From the NCBI GenBank assembly GCA_016927115.1, contig JAFGNH010000021.1, forward strand, positions 16,193-80,192: a DNA stretch of 64,000 nucleotides. Reading direction: 5' to 3'. Source of the stretch: Anaerolineales bacterium (GTDB taxonomy: Bacteria; Chloroflexota; Anaerolineae; Anaerolineales; E44-bin32). The notes below the pieces were generated by a model, which saw only the letters and a list, made by a program, of their open reading frames with translations, did no database searches and was not told the DNA's origin. Positions 27,698 through 36,807 of the stretch are shown here, one piece after another. Position 1 is the first letter of the stretch; each line of letters opens with the position of its first letter. The translations under genes and the position numbers were made by a program.

Positions 27698-28820
27698 ATG
27701 ATATCCAGATATGCCTTTTGGAACAATCACTCTATGATTCTCAGGATAATTATTGTACCCCTGCTTCTTGTTGGCACTTCCTGCTCCAGCAGCACCACAC
27801 CAGCGACGGTATCGGCTGTCGCAAGCAGATCTCCCGATGCAGCTTCATACCTCACTGCGTTTCCTGCTCCAGCAGACACCTCTGTGCCCCCCCTCAATTA
27901 CGCCTGCACCCACACTAACACCCGAGCCAGCCCCTGTTCTGCTGCCCGGATGGGAATCGGTAAACATCGAGACATTGTGCCTTACCATTGAAGAAGACTA
28001 CCAGAGATATAAGGATCTGGAAGTTACCGTTGCTGAACAGAATATCGCTTCCCTGCTAACCCACACATTTTCATCTCTCGGGATCACAATCGCAGACCAT
28101 ACTGGGGACTGCCCTGCCTCGCTTGTCGTCACTTTCAACGCAGTACCGGTTTCCGATTGGTATGACTACACTGAAACGCTTGAAACTTATCACTGCTATA
28201 GCGGGGTCGAAGCTTTCGGATCCCTTGTGCTGGAATATCCCGGACTGGATCCATACAGCTTCCCACTCGACAACACCTTTTCACCGGAACAACAGCTGGA
28301 AACCTGTCCGGAAGCCCCGCAGCCCGAAACGTATTTCCCTGCGATCTGGCTTCATAAGGTTATACTCGGGCTGGTGGATATATGGGGAATACAGGCATAT
28401 TTCCCATTCCTTGAACAGGAAGATCTCCGGGTTTCTGTATTGAATACAGCTGTTTCTCTCTCAGCCACATCCGGGGAGGAAGATTTTTTACGAGAGAAGC
28501 TTGGAAGCCAGAACGAAGATATACGCTTTGCGGCTCTGACTTTGCTTCACAGCCTGGACCCCGAAACACTGCAGCAAGACACAATCGATTCGATGATCGG
28601 CCTGCTCTCAGATGAAAGTTTCTTAATTCGATCGTCAGCGATTTATGAGGTCGGCGATCTTGGTTCACGAGCCCGGATTGCTGTACCTATCCTGATCGAG
28701 ATGGCAAACCACGATCCAAATCCACCGGTTATCTTTGATGCGCTGCAGAAAATCAGCGGCGAATCGTTTGGCGAGGATCTGTCCGCGTGGCAGCAGTGGT
28801 GGCAGTCTGCTAAGCCGTAA
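27698..28820 (+). CDS. HEAT-repeat lipoprotein, interrupted by a frameshift at a C7 run
   Basis: The start at 27698 opens a lipoprotein signal peptide (ILRIIIVPLLLVGTSC, Cys 29), but that frame ends at 27991. The body, from PSITPAPTLTPEPAP to the stop at 28820, lies in another frame that is open from 27753. The switch falls at the seven C bases 27887-27893: with six C the two join exactly. The joined product would be about 370 residues: signal, Pro/Thr linker, an unrecognised domain with LVVTFNAVPVSDWYDY, and HEAT-like repeats at the end (DIRFAALTLLHSLDP, SFLIRSSAIYEVGDLGSRAR). Either the gene is broken, phase-variable, or the run length is a sequencing error. Confidence 0.7.
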
Positions 28821-28869
28821 CACCAATAAACGGAATGAAGCCTGCGAGACGCTTCGGAATAATAGAAAA

Positions 28870-28896
28870 AATCCGGGTTTACCGGATTCTTTCCTT
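28870..28896 (+). terminator. Probable terminator after the HEAT lipoprotein gene
   Basis: AATCCGG (28870-28876), loop GTTTA, CCGGATT (28882-28888), then CTTTCCTT. The U tract is weak. Confidence 0.5.
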
Positions 28897-29299
28897 GAAA
28901 AATGCGAAGGGAGACGAAAGCAAGCAGATTTGAAAGGAGAGTTTTCTAATAATCATGATGGCGTGCTGGTCAACTGCCTGCTCTGTCCCAGCCCTCGCTT
29001 GATCTTCCGGGCACACGGAAGAAGGGTAGAGATTGTGAATCCCATAATCTGGGGGAACCAGCACGTCCTTCTGTCGATCCATAATATATACTCCACACCG
29101 AACTGACTGGTTCATCAATATCCGTTTGATTTCACCTTTATTAGATTCAGTACAGAATCCTGCCTCGAATGACCTGGAGCCCTGTGGATCCGAATAGCTC
29201 CGGAAAACCACTTCGATTTCCTGAGCATGGCAATTCTCTCACAGTAACGATCCCCTGCGAGGCAGGCCAGTGCCTCTTAACGCCCTGCCCGCCTGCATC
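28897..29299. other. Intergenic stretch without a supported gene
   Basis: About 400 bases between the HEAT lipoprotein and a minus-strand membrane protein. A minus-strand reading frame at 28879-29211 exists but has no recognised family or ribosome site. Confidence 0.35.
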
Positions 29300-29890
29300 T
29301 CAATCCTCATTGATTGCAGTAGTCAAATCAGGTTCCAGAAGATATTCCGGTTGAAATGTTTCACCAGCTGACGGCATTGCGGTTGGTGTTTGCCCGGCAG
29401 AACGGTGGTCTCCAGGTAAAGCATTTGGTGCGGGCTCCGTTTGATCCGGTTCCGATGTTGAGGATACCTGATCGTGAGTTTCGCCTGCCGCCGGTGGTTC
29501 ACCCCCAGACGGGAGAAGGAAGGATTGTTTTTCAGCATTCTCGATTGTGGGCACATAGAATGGTTCCATGCCGGAACTGCCCTCATCCCTGATTGCGGAT
29601 AGAAATTCTGAGCTGATGGATACCTGCTCGTCAAGCTCCCAGGGGCTGTAATCCGCTCTGAGCTTGCTCGCCGTATCTACAAAATCCGGCCCCTCCTCGC
29701 TTTCCAATGCGATTTTAGCAATCAGATCATACAATCCGAACAGGACGGAAAGAAGAAGAAGCAGAATCAGTGGATAAAAACGAACTGCACCCGGACCAGG
29801 CCTGGCTTTCTGGCCGGATTTCTCTGATTCCGGTTTGGAGGCAGCCGCTGATTCCTTTTCCCGTTGAACGGATAATAGATTGTGAAACAT
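29300..29890 (-). CDS. Single-pass membrane protein with a disordered outer part
   Basis: 196 residues. A charged N-terminal segment of about 38 residues is followed by one membrane helix (FYPLILLLLLSVLFGLYDLI) and then an outer part rich in Glu, Pro, Ser and Thr with no recognisable fold. The ATG at 29890 has a strong ribosome site, GGAGGGGGAAAAG, immediately upstream, which is the main reason to believe the gene. Short EDEG-type acidic patches are scattered through the tail. Family and function unknown. Neighbours give no clear clue: glutamine synthetase lies upstream on the same strand after about 220 bases. Confidence 0.6.
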   Translation of the reverse strand: MFHNLLSVQREKESAAASKPESEKSGQKARPGPGAVRFYPLILLLLLSVLFGLYDLIAKIALESEEGPDFVDTASKLRADYSPWELDEQVSISSEFLSAIRDEGSSGMEPFYVPTIENAEKQSFLLPSGGEPPAAGETHDQVSSTSEPDQTEPAPNALPGDHRSAGQTPTAMPSAGETFQPEYLLEPDLTTAINED

Positions 29891-30107
29891 CTTTTCCCCC
29901 TCCAGCCGTCCCGAAAGAAAGGCAAATCTCTCTCGAATAAAACCGTTTCAGACGCCAGCTGTTTCATCCCCATTCTACCGGAATCGCTGGTTGGATTTGA
30001 GAGTACCCTGGTCCCTGAGAGTCTTTGGTGGAGTATGTACAGGGTATCCTTCGCCAGGTTTTCCGGATTCCTTTCCCGGATGTACGCCGCGTGAGAGCAG
30101 AAGCAGA

Positions 30108-31523
30108 TTACAGGTCGAAGTATAATTCCATCTCATATGGATGGGGCCTGTCCTGAATCATCCGGATTTCCTGCTCCCGTTTTACTTCCACCCACTGTTC
30201 GAGCATTGTCGGCGGAAACACTCCGTCGGTGGTCAGAAAATCCGAATCCTCCTCAAGTGCCTGCAGGGATTCCTCGAGAGATCGCGGCAGATTTTTAATC
30301 TGTGAACGTTGGTCTTTCGGCCAGCTGAAAATATCCTCATCAATCGGGCCGAATCCGGCTTTTTCCGGATCCAGCTGTCTCCTGATCCCATCAAGCCCGG
30401 CCAGGAGTTGGGCCGCCAGCGCCAGGTAGATATTGCATGTGGCATCAGGAGGGCGGAATTCCATCCGCGCGCTCTCCGGATTTCCGGCATACTTTGGAAT
30501 GCGAATAGCTGCACTTCGATTTCCCAGCGAGAAAAAAGTATTAACCGGTGCTTCGAATCCTGGCACGAGCCGGCGGTAGGAATTCGTACTGGGATTGGTC
30601 AGTGCCAGCAGAGCAGGCCCATGGCTTAATAATCCGCCAATGTAGTAAAAAGCCAGTTCGCTTAAGGAGCCATACCCCTCCGAATCATAAAACTGGTTTA
30701 TTCCTTTCTTGCGCAGCATCTGGTGGAAGTGCATTCCACTACCCGCAACACCATGCATGGGTTTCGGCATGAACGTAACCGTAAGCCCTCGCTGAAACGC
30801 GGTCATCCTGGCAGTGTACTTTACCTTCAAACCCGCATCTCCCGCCGCAAGAATACCCAGTAACGGCGTCTCAATCTCAACCTGGCCGCTGCCACCGACT
30901 TCATGGTGATGATATTTAACCGGTACACCCATCGCCTGCAGATGAACCGCTATCTGGGAGCGAAGATTGTAAGAGCGGTCGCGCGGTGGAAGCGCATGGT
31001 ACCCACCGGCAGGCGGATTGCGGAAAGCTCCGCCAACCTCGTCCCCTGATCCTGATTCAAGGCTGGAAAAAGCATATCCGGCCCGGGCTGATTCGTTTAT
31101 AAAAGAAGCAGAGTCAAAAATGTAAAACTCGAATTCTGGGCCCCACAGAGACTCATCGGCAAATGAGCTCTCAGCCAGAACGGTTTCCGCTTTGAGAGCG
31201 ATCGCTCTCGGATCAAAATCGAACGGTTTATGGCTGTCCGCTTCATAGACACTGCATATGAAGCTCAGCGTGGGAAGCTCCCAGAACGGATCCATGAAGG
31301 CTGTCTGCAGGTCAGGGATCATCACCAGATCCCCGGATTTAACACTTTTCAAACCCAGTGCCGAGCCATCAAAACCAACTCCCTGCTCCATCAGCTTCGA
31401 ATTAAATTGTCCCGCGGGTATTGTCAGGTGGTGCCACCGGCCGGCCATATCACAAAATTTCAAATCAATCATCTCGACAGCATTAATCTCGACAAAGATC
31501 CTGACTTCATCCAGGCTTTTCAT
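30108..31523 (-). CDS. glnA: Glutamine synthetase, type I family, without the adenylylation tyrosine
   Basis: 471 residues. The GS beta-grasp start (VEINAVEMIDLKFCDMAGRW) and catalytic domain are present: PEFEFYIFD, YHHHEVGGSGQVEIE, GSGMHFHQML, ALTNPSTNSYRRLVPG and NRSAAIRIP. Makes glutamine from glutamate, ammonia and ATP if canonical. In the enterobacterial enzyme the adenylylation site is NLYDLP; here the same place reads DIFSWP with no Tyr, so that control is absent. It is transcribed away from the B12-binding protein and opine dehydrogenase across a 540-base gap. A gamma-glutamyl ligase of the same fold is an alternative, but the substrate loop looks GS-like. Confidence 0.88.
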   Translation of the reverse strand: MKSLDEVRIFVEINAVEMIDLKFCDMAGRWHHLTIPAGQFNSKLMEQGVGFDGSALGLKSVKSGDLVMIPDLQTAFMDPFWELPTLSFICSVYEADSHKPFDFDPRAIALKAETVLAESSFADESLWGPEFEFYIFDSASFINESARAGYAFSSLESGSGDEVGGAFRNPPAGGYHALPPRDRSYNLRSQIAVHLQAMGVPVKYHHHEVGGSGQVEIETPLLGILAAGDAGLKVKYTARMTAFQRGLTVTFMPKPMHGVAGSGMHFHQMLRKKGINQFYDSEGYGSLSELAFYYIGGLLSHGPALLALTNPSTNSYRRLVPGFEAPVNTFFSLGNRSAAIRIPKYAGNPESARMEFRPPDATCNIYLALAAQLLAGLDGIRRQLDPEKAGFGPIDEDIFSWPKDQRSQIKNLPRSLEESLQALEEDSDFLTTDGVFPPTMLEQWVEVKREQEIRMIQDRPHPYEMELYFDL

Positions 31524-32065
31524 ACTTTTCTCCCTCGATCCACGATGTCTGAATCGGATAACATTCGCTGCTTAACTCTCAGCCGACTGCTGCTGCAACC
31601 GGGTTGTGTTTTCAGATTACATGGTTATCAACTGCTCGTCGAGTGACTCTTTTCCCTGCTCCGGTGTATACAATACGCCAGATTTTGCAGCCAAACATGG
31701 CGGGGGAATAGCGGCCTTTTTAGCAAAATGGATGCTGTTCCTCTATACCGTGCACAGCTTTCCCGTCAATTTTTCAAAACAACTACTCTGCCGTATAATA
31801 AAAGCGTGGAACATAGCAGCTACCTTTGTTCCTTGAACAGAGCAGTTCGCACTGGCTGTATGCTCTATCAACCAGATTTTAGGGGACAGTGCTTTAGAAC
31901 AAAGCTGGTCGTTTCAATTTCTGGAAGTAATCCGGAACAAGGATACATAGTCCATCCATACCATCCTTCCAAACTGGCTGGAGGCTCCCGCTGGACAGAA
32001 CGCTGTTCCTGTGATCAAACACGCAACCACAGACAGATCTCTAACAACTTCATAAGGTGAATCGC
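31524..32065. other. Divergent regulatory region, glnA and B12-binding gene
   Basis: About 540 bases. A plus-strand -10 (TATAAT at 31794-31799) has TTTTCA 17 bases upstream and could serve the B12-binding gene with a leader of about 260 bases. I see no riboswitch fold that I can name in that leader and no supported gene. Confidence 0.4.
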
Positions 32066-33805
32066 ATGCCCACAAGCAGTAAAAAGAACATGGCCTCAAA
32101 AAACCCTGCCTCTCCTGGACCGGAAAAAGTTGTTGTCGCCGGTGCATTGGGAGAATGTGTTCATGTTGCCGGTGTGATGAATTTTTTACGGCTTGCGGAA
32201 GAAGCCGGCTGGAAAACCGTTTTCCTCGGGCCTGCAGCACCGGTTGAACGTTTCATTTCTGCCGCACAGGAGCACAATGCAGCGCTTGTGGGAGTATCAT
32301 ACCGGCTGACACCGGAAACTGGCGAACGCCTGCTTGGAAATTTTGCGGAAGCAGCTGATGAACTGCATGCAAAGGGTGTCCGATTTTTCTTCGGCGGAAC
32401 ACCTCCAGTGGCTGAAAAAGCTCGCAAGCTCGGTTTCTTCGAGGAAGTTTTCGATGGGAGCATGAGCAGCGACTCTGTACTGACCCGCCTGAAAAGCGAA
32501 TTTACCCCCGGCCAGGTAAAACCTGTACCGCCACAGCGCACAATGGATCGTATTCGCTGGAAAACTCCCTACCCGCTTCTGCGCCATCACTTCGGTCTAC
32601 CCACCCTGGAAACCACTATCACCGGAATCGCCCGGATTGCAGAAGCAGGCACCCTTGATGTGATTTCATTAGGCGTGGATCAGGATGCCCAGGCGAACTT
32701 CTTTCACCCCGAACGTCAGACCCGGCGCGCGCGTGGAGCCGGCGGCGTCCCTGTCCGCTCTGCGGAAGACTACGCCGCCCTGTATCAAGCCAGCAGAACA
32801 GGTAATTATCCCATGCTGCGTACCTATTCCGGGACAGATGATTTCCTCGAGCTGGCCGCCATGTATATCGATACTATCAGGATTGCCTGGGCAGCGATTC
32901 CACTGTTCTGGTTCAACAGGATGGACGGCCGCGGGCCCTGGGACCTGGAAGGCTCCATCCGCGAACATCAGAAGGTTTTGCGCTTTTACGGAGAGCGGGA
33001 CATTCCGGTTGAACTTAATGAGCCACACCATTGGGGCATGCGCGATGCTCCCGACGTACTTTTCGTAGTATCCGCCTACCTCTCTGCACTCAATGCACGT
33101 GCCTTCGGCGTTCGCGATTACATTGCCCAGTTTATGTTTAACAGCCCTCCCGGTCTTTCCGACGCAATGGACCTTGCCAAGATGCTCGCGTGCCTGAATA
33201 TCATCAAACCACTTGAAAATGATACTTTCCATATCTGGCGCCAGACACGCACAGGGCTGCTCAGTTTCCCCCTTAATATGGAAGCTGCGCGCGGCCACCT
33301 GGCTGCCAGCACGTATCTTCAGATGGCCCTTAAACCCAACATTGTTCATATTGTCGGTTTCAGTGAAGCCGACCACGCCGCCACACCAGATGAAGTAATC
33401 GCAGCCGGCAATCTCGTTCAGCGGGTGATAGAAAATGCCCTCAGAGGTTCGCCGAATTTATTGGCTGATCCGGCCCTGCAGGAGAGAGCGGAAGAATTAA
33501 CAGCCGAAGCACAGGTAACGCTGCAGGCAATCAGGGAGCTGGCTCCCCTGGTATCCACGGTGCCGACAGAAGAAGCTGATATAGATCCGGCAGATCAACC
33601 ACTGATAAACCCTGCTGTTCTATCGGCAGCTGTTACTCGCGGTATTCTTGACGCCCCTCATTTGGTAAATAATCCTTATGCTCGAGGCAAGATACACACA
33701 ACCTGTGACGGGCGTGGTGCCTGTCTGGCAGTAAACCCTGATTCAGGAGAAACCTGGTGCGAAGCCGAGAGAATCGCATCCCTGGAAACAACACAAACTA
33801 CGTAA
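32066..33805 (+). CDS. B12-binding protein with a mutase-like TIM barrel
   Basis: About 579 residues from ATG 32066, which has AAGGTGA 5 bases upstream. Residues 20-140 are a cobalamin-binding Rossmann domain: GECVHVAG (His 33 in the place of the axial His of DxHxxG, with Cys instead of Asp), GVSYRLTP, and FFFGGTPP. A linker follows, then a large domain (about 165-470) that resembles the glutamate-mutase E-type barrel (ISLGVDQDAQANFFHP, LRTYSGTDDFLELAAMY, HHWGMRDAPDVLFV). A short Cys-containing tail (TTCDGRGACLAVN) closes it. The next gene is an opine dehydrogenase 25 bases on. I infer a cobamide-dependent enzyme of amino-acid metabolism; the reaction is unknown. Confidence 0.6.
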   Translation: MPTSSKKNMASKNPASPGPEKVVVAGALGECVHVAGVMNFLRLAEEAGWKTVFLGPAAPVERFISAAQEHNAALVGVSYRLTPETGERLLGNFAEAADELHAKGVRFFFGGTPPVAEKARKLGFFEEVFDGSMSSDSVLTRLKSEFTPGQVKPVPPQRTMDRIRWKTPYPLLRHHFGLPTLETTITGIARIAEAGTLDVISLGVDQDAQANFFHPERQTRRARGAGGVPVRSAEDYAALYQASRTGNYPMLRTYSGTDDFLELAAMYIDTIRIAWAAIPLFWFNRMDGRGPWDLEGSIREHQKVLRFYGERDIPVELNEPHHWGMRDAPDVLFVVSAYLSALNARAFGVRDYIAQFMFNSPPGLSDAMDLAKMLACLNIIKPLENDTFHIWRQTRTGLLSFPLNMEAARGHLAASTYLQMALKPNIVHIVGFSEADHAATPDEVIAAGNLVQRVIENALRGSPNLLADPALQERAEELTAEAQVTLQAIRELAPLVSTVPTEEADIDPADQPLINPAVLSAAVTRGILDAPHLVNNPYARGKIHTTCDGRGACLAVNPDSGETWCEAERIASLETTQTT

Positions 33806-33830
33806 ATAATCATACTCTTTGGAGATTTAT

Positions 33831-34943
33831 ATGAGCAAAAAAACGCGGTATGCAGTCATTGGTGCAGGTAATGGTGGAAAAGCTATGGCAGCTCACCTGG
33901 CATTAAAAGGTTTTTCCGTATCTCTATACAACCGTACCCCATCACGCATCGAAGCAATTAAGGAACTCGGGGGAATTCAGCTGGAAAGCTATGACGGCGG
34001 GCCACACGGCTTTGGCAAACTGCGGAAAGTGACTTCCTCTATCGAGGAGGTTGTGGAAAATGTTGATGTGATTATGGTGGTCCTGCCCTCATCAGCTCAT
34101 GCCCAGATAGCAGCCCAGCTTTCCTGCTGCCTGAAGGATGGACAAGCAGTCATTCTTCATCCCGGCAGAACCTGTGGGGCAATTGAGTTCCGCAAAGTAC
34201 TCAGTGATATGGGATGTGAGGCGGAAGTCACGATTGCCGAGGCAGAGACATTTGTCTATGCCAGCCGGTCTGAAGGGCCGGCTCTGGCGCGCATATTCCG
34301 AATCAAGAATGCCGTACCCCTTGCGGCACTGCCTGCAACCCGCACAAAAGAAGTGCTGGATTTAATCCGGGATGCATATTCCGAGTACATTGACGGTGTA
34401 AATGTTCTCAACACCGGATTGAATAACATGGGCGCCATTTTCCATCCGGCGCTGACTATTCTCAATGCAGGGCGAATCGAATCAACAGCAGGGGAATTTC
34501 AGTTCTATATCGACGGCGTAACCCCCTCCACCGCTCGCGTGCTGCAGGTACTGGACCGGGAGCGGGTTACGGTTGCCGCATCTGTCGGCGTACGCGCCCG
34601 TACGGCGCTTGAGTGGCTGCGCCTCGCCTATAACGTCCAGGGGGAAAACCTGTATGAAGCGATCCAGAATCAAACTGGCTATCACGGGATTAAAGCGCCA
34701 AACACACTCAATCATCGCTATATCTTCGAGGATGTTCCGATGAGTCTCGTTCCCATTGCAGCATTGGCACAGCGGTATGGTGTCTCTGTCCGTGGCATTG
34801 AGAGCATCACCCGGATGGCATGTATTATCCACAGCACAGACTACTGGCGCCGCGGCCGAACCCTGGACAAACTGGGGATCCAGCATCTAAGTGTCGGCGA
34901 ACTGACCCGCTATGTGAACGAAGGGATCGAATTTATACGCTGA
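33831..34943 (+). CDS. Octopine/nopaline (opine) dehydrogenase family protein
   Basis: About 370 residues from ATG 33831 with TTTGGAG 6 bases upstream. The N-terminal Rossmann domain binds NAD(P)H (YAVIGAGNGGKAMAAHLALKG, then VDVIMVVLPSSAHAQIA). The C-terminal helical domain has the family's His and nearby residues (NTGLNNMGAIFHPALTILNAG), where the His assists reductive condensation of an amino acid with a 2-oxo acid. Relatives include octopine, nopaline, opine-type metallophore and lysine-derived opine enzymes. It lies directly behind the B12-binding protein and probably shares its transcript, so the two may act on one substrate. The exact substrates cannot be read from sequence. Confidence 0.85.
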   Translation: MSKKTRYAVIGAGNGGKAMAAHLALKGFSVSLYNRTPSRIEAIKELGGIQLESYDGGPHGFGKLRKVTSSIEEVVENVDVIMVVLPSSAHAQIAAQLSCCLKDGQAVILHPGRTCGAIEFRKVLSDMGCEAEVTIAEAETFVYASRSEGPALARIFRIKNAVPLAALPATRTKEVLDLIRDAYSEYIDGVNVLNTGLNNMGAIFHPALTILNAGRIESTAGEFQFYIDGVTPSTARVLQVLDRERVTVAASVGVRARTALEWLRLAYNVQGENLYEAIQNQTGYHGIKAPNTLNHRYIFEDVPMSLVPIAALAQRYGVSVRGIESITRMACIIHSTDYWRRGRTLDKLGIQHLSVGELTRYVNEGIEFIR

Positions 34944-34961
34944 AGGCATGGGGAACCAGGC

Positions 34962-35684
34962 TTACGGTGTGAACAATCGTCTGCGCAGCATTTTAAGTGA
35001 ACCAAGCACCATCAGCAGCAGCACCAGCTGCGCCACACGCCAACCGCCTCCAATCACCAGGCTGTTTGCCCGAAACCCTTCCAAAAAGAATCTGCCTGAA
35101 GCCAGCAGAGTAACAGTGAACAGGAAACGGACGCCTGGCTTCTCCGGAATACTCCGGCGCAGAAGCACTGCCAGAATCAATCCATCCAACAGCAGTTCAT
35201 AACCCTGGACTGGATGACGCCGGCTGCCCCAGAGCTGTATCGCCCACGGCAGGCTCGATTTTGTTCCGTACGCATCCCCGCTGGCAAGATTCATCCCGGC
35301 CAGTGAAGCAAACAACACAACCAACCCGGGCGCCAGTACGTCAAGGGTTTCCCAGAGGCGCAGATTCTTCCGCTGAACATAAACAACGGCGGTTACTAAA
35401 CCCACTACACTGCCTTCCAGCAGCGCAAGCGTGTCCGGATTGGGCAGGATGATCCCCAATGGTGCGTCCAGATAGCGGTCCAGATTCTGCAATACAAAGA
35501 TCAGCCGCGCTCCAACCAGAAAACTACCCAGTGTGATAAAAATCAGATTCCCGATATTTTTTTCAGAAAGCCCGGCTTTCCTGGCTTCCTTCTCCGATAG
35601 AGAAATACCAGCCCAGATCCCTGCCAGCAGCACCAGCAGCGGAGCCTGCAGTGCAAGCGGACCCAGATTCAGGATCGGAAGCAT
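34962..35684 (-). CDS. Lgt-like membrane protein, probably a diverged paralogue
   Basis: 240 residues, about seven membrane helices. Resembles prolipoprotein diacylglyceryl transferase: GARLIFVLQN, GTKSSLPWAIQLWG, RHPVQGYELLLDG and RFFLEGFRANS match the family. The conserved RxGNFxNxE segment, present as FGRPANFINQELYG in the second Lgt of this window, is replaced by LAGMNLASGDAYG, so normal lipid transfer is doubtful. It is the last gene of the cobS-cbiR-cobU-tlpA operon and overlaps the thioredoxin-like gene by one base. A role in surface maturation beside the TlpA-like protein is possible. Confidence 0.72.
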   Translation of the reverse strand: MLPILNLGPLALQAPLLVLLAGIWAGISLSEKEARKAGLSEKNIGNLIFITLGSFLVGARLIFVLQNLDRYLDAPLGIILPNPDTLALLEGSVVGLVTAVVYVQRKNLRLWETLDVLAPGLVVLFASLAGMNLASGDAYGTKSSLPWAIQLWGSRRHPVQGYELLLDGLILAVLLRRSIPEKPGVRFLFTVTLLASGRFFLEGFRANSLVIGGGWRVAQLVLLLMVLGSLKMLRRRLFTP

Positions 35685-36241
35685 CAGTCCACCTCCCCCA
35701 GCAGCGCTTCCACCTCACTGAAGAGGAAAACCTCATCCAGCGGGCCGCCGATCTGTACATGACGGATGACTCCGTCACTGTCGATTATAAATGTGGTTGG
35801 AGTTGCCCGCACATTATAGGCTGAAGCTGCGTGGTTCTCTGTATCCAGCACAACAGGGAAGCTGAGATTGTACTCCGCAACAAACGCTGCTGCTGCAGAA
35901 GATGAATCCTGGTAGGTGGTATTCACTCCAAGCACAACCACCCCTTTGCCCCCAAGCTCCTGCTGCACCTGCTCCAGTGCAGGCATCTCAAGCCGGCAGG
36001 GTGTGCACCACGTCGCCCAGAAGTTCAGGATAACCACCTGCCCCTGAAAATCCACCAGCGATAACATCTCCCCGTCGAGTGTGTTCAATGTAAAATCCGG
36101 TGCACGGAAACCCGTATACGGATAGGAGGAAATCTCCTGACCGGCAGCCGGTTCCAGCCTGCTCAGACTCATCCAGGCTGCCGCCATAAGGATTATCACT
36201 GCCAGCAGCATCCAGAAACGCTGCTCTGCTATCCATTTCAT
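35684..36241 (-). CDS. TlpA/ResA-like membrane-anchored thioredoxin
   Basis: 185 residues from ATG 36241; this start overlaps the cobU stop by ATGA. One N-terminal membrane anchor (FWMLLAVIILMAAAWM) is followed by an AhpC/TSA-Redoxin domain: APDFTLNTLDGE, NFWATWCTPCRLEMP with the CxxC pair, VLGVNTTYQDS, and the cis-Pro segment RATPTTFIIDSDG. It would reduce disulfides or guide cofactor insertion on the outer face. No specific partner is encoded next to it; the genes upstream make cobamide. Same operon as cobU and the Lgt-like gene. Confidence 0.87.
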   Translation of the reverse strand: MKWIAEQRFWMLLAVIILMAAAWMSLSRLEPAAGQEISSYPYTGFRAPDFTLNTLDGEMLSLVDFQGQVVILNFWATWCTPCRLEMPALEQVQQELGGKGVVVLGVNTTYQDSSSAAAAFVAEYNLSFPVVLDTENHAASAYNVRATPTTFIIDSDGVIRHVQIGGPLDEVFLFSEVEALLGEVD

Positions 36242-36807
36242 TCTGCACTCTTCCCGTGCTGTATATCTCCTTTTATTACCATTGGCAGGCCGGATACCAT
36301 GAACACCACAACATCTGCTGCAGCCGCTATCTTCTGGTTGGCCCTGCCCAAAACATCGCGATACAACCTGCCGGAAGCATATGCAGGCACAATTCCCAGC
36401 CCTACCTCGTTGCTTACAACGATCCATACGGCCTCGCCGGAGCGCACCAGGTCGATCAGGGCGTTGACTTCCATCTGCAAAGTCTGTTCCACATCCTTTT
36501 CCGATGGTTTTTCCCCCAGCTCCATCATAACGTTGCTGACCAGCAGCGTCAGGCAGTCCAGCAGGTAAACATCCCCGGATCCACAGGAAGCTTTTACAGC
36601 CTGTGCGACACCAAGAGGAGCTTCAATGGTCTCCCAGCGTTCCGCTCGGGAAGCGCGATGAACACTTATCCGCCTGATCATCTCTTCATCATGCGCTTGT
36701 GCAGTCGCCACATAAACCGGAGCTGACCCCAATGATTCCGCCAGCTGCTGTGCGTAATCACTTTTACCTGACCGCGCTCCACCCAGTACCAGGATCAATC
36801 GCCCCAT
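36238..36807 (-). CDS. cobU: Adenosylcobinamide kinase / adenosylcobinamide-phosphate guanylyltransferase
   Basis: 189 residues. Phosphorylates adenosylcobinamide and then attaches GMP, activating the lower-loop end for cobamide assembly. P-loop GGARSGKSDYA at residues 9-19, VATAQAHDEEM with the guanylylation region and HRASRAERWET, DCLTLLVSN and SNEVGLGIVP are all typical. It overlaps cbiR by one base and tlpA by four, so the operon is tightly packed. CobS acts on its product and is encoded two genes upstream. The organism therefore can complete cobamides from cobinamide even if it lacks the rest of the de novo path, which is not in this window. Confidence 0.95.
   Translation of the reverse strand: MGRLILVLGGARSGKSDYAQQLAESLGSAPVYVATAQAHDEEMIRRISVHRASRAERWETIEAPLGVAQAVKASCGSGDVYLLDCLTLLVSNVMMELGEKPSEKDVEQTLQMEVNALIDLVRSGEAVWIVVSNEVGLGIVPAYASGRLYRDVLGRANQKIAAAADVVVFMVSGLPMVIKGDIQHGKSAE

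Noticed and set aside
28879..29211. Minus-strand frame in the gap after the HEAT lipoprotein
   Set aside because: No ribosome site or recognisable domain, so left as intergenic.
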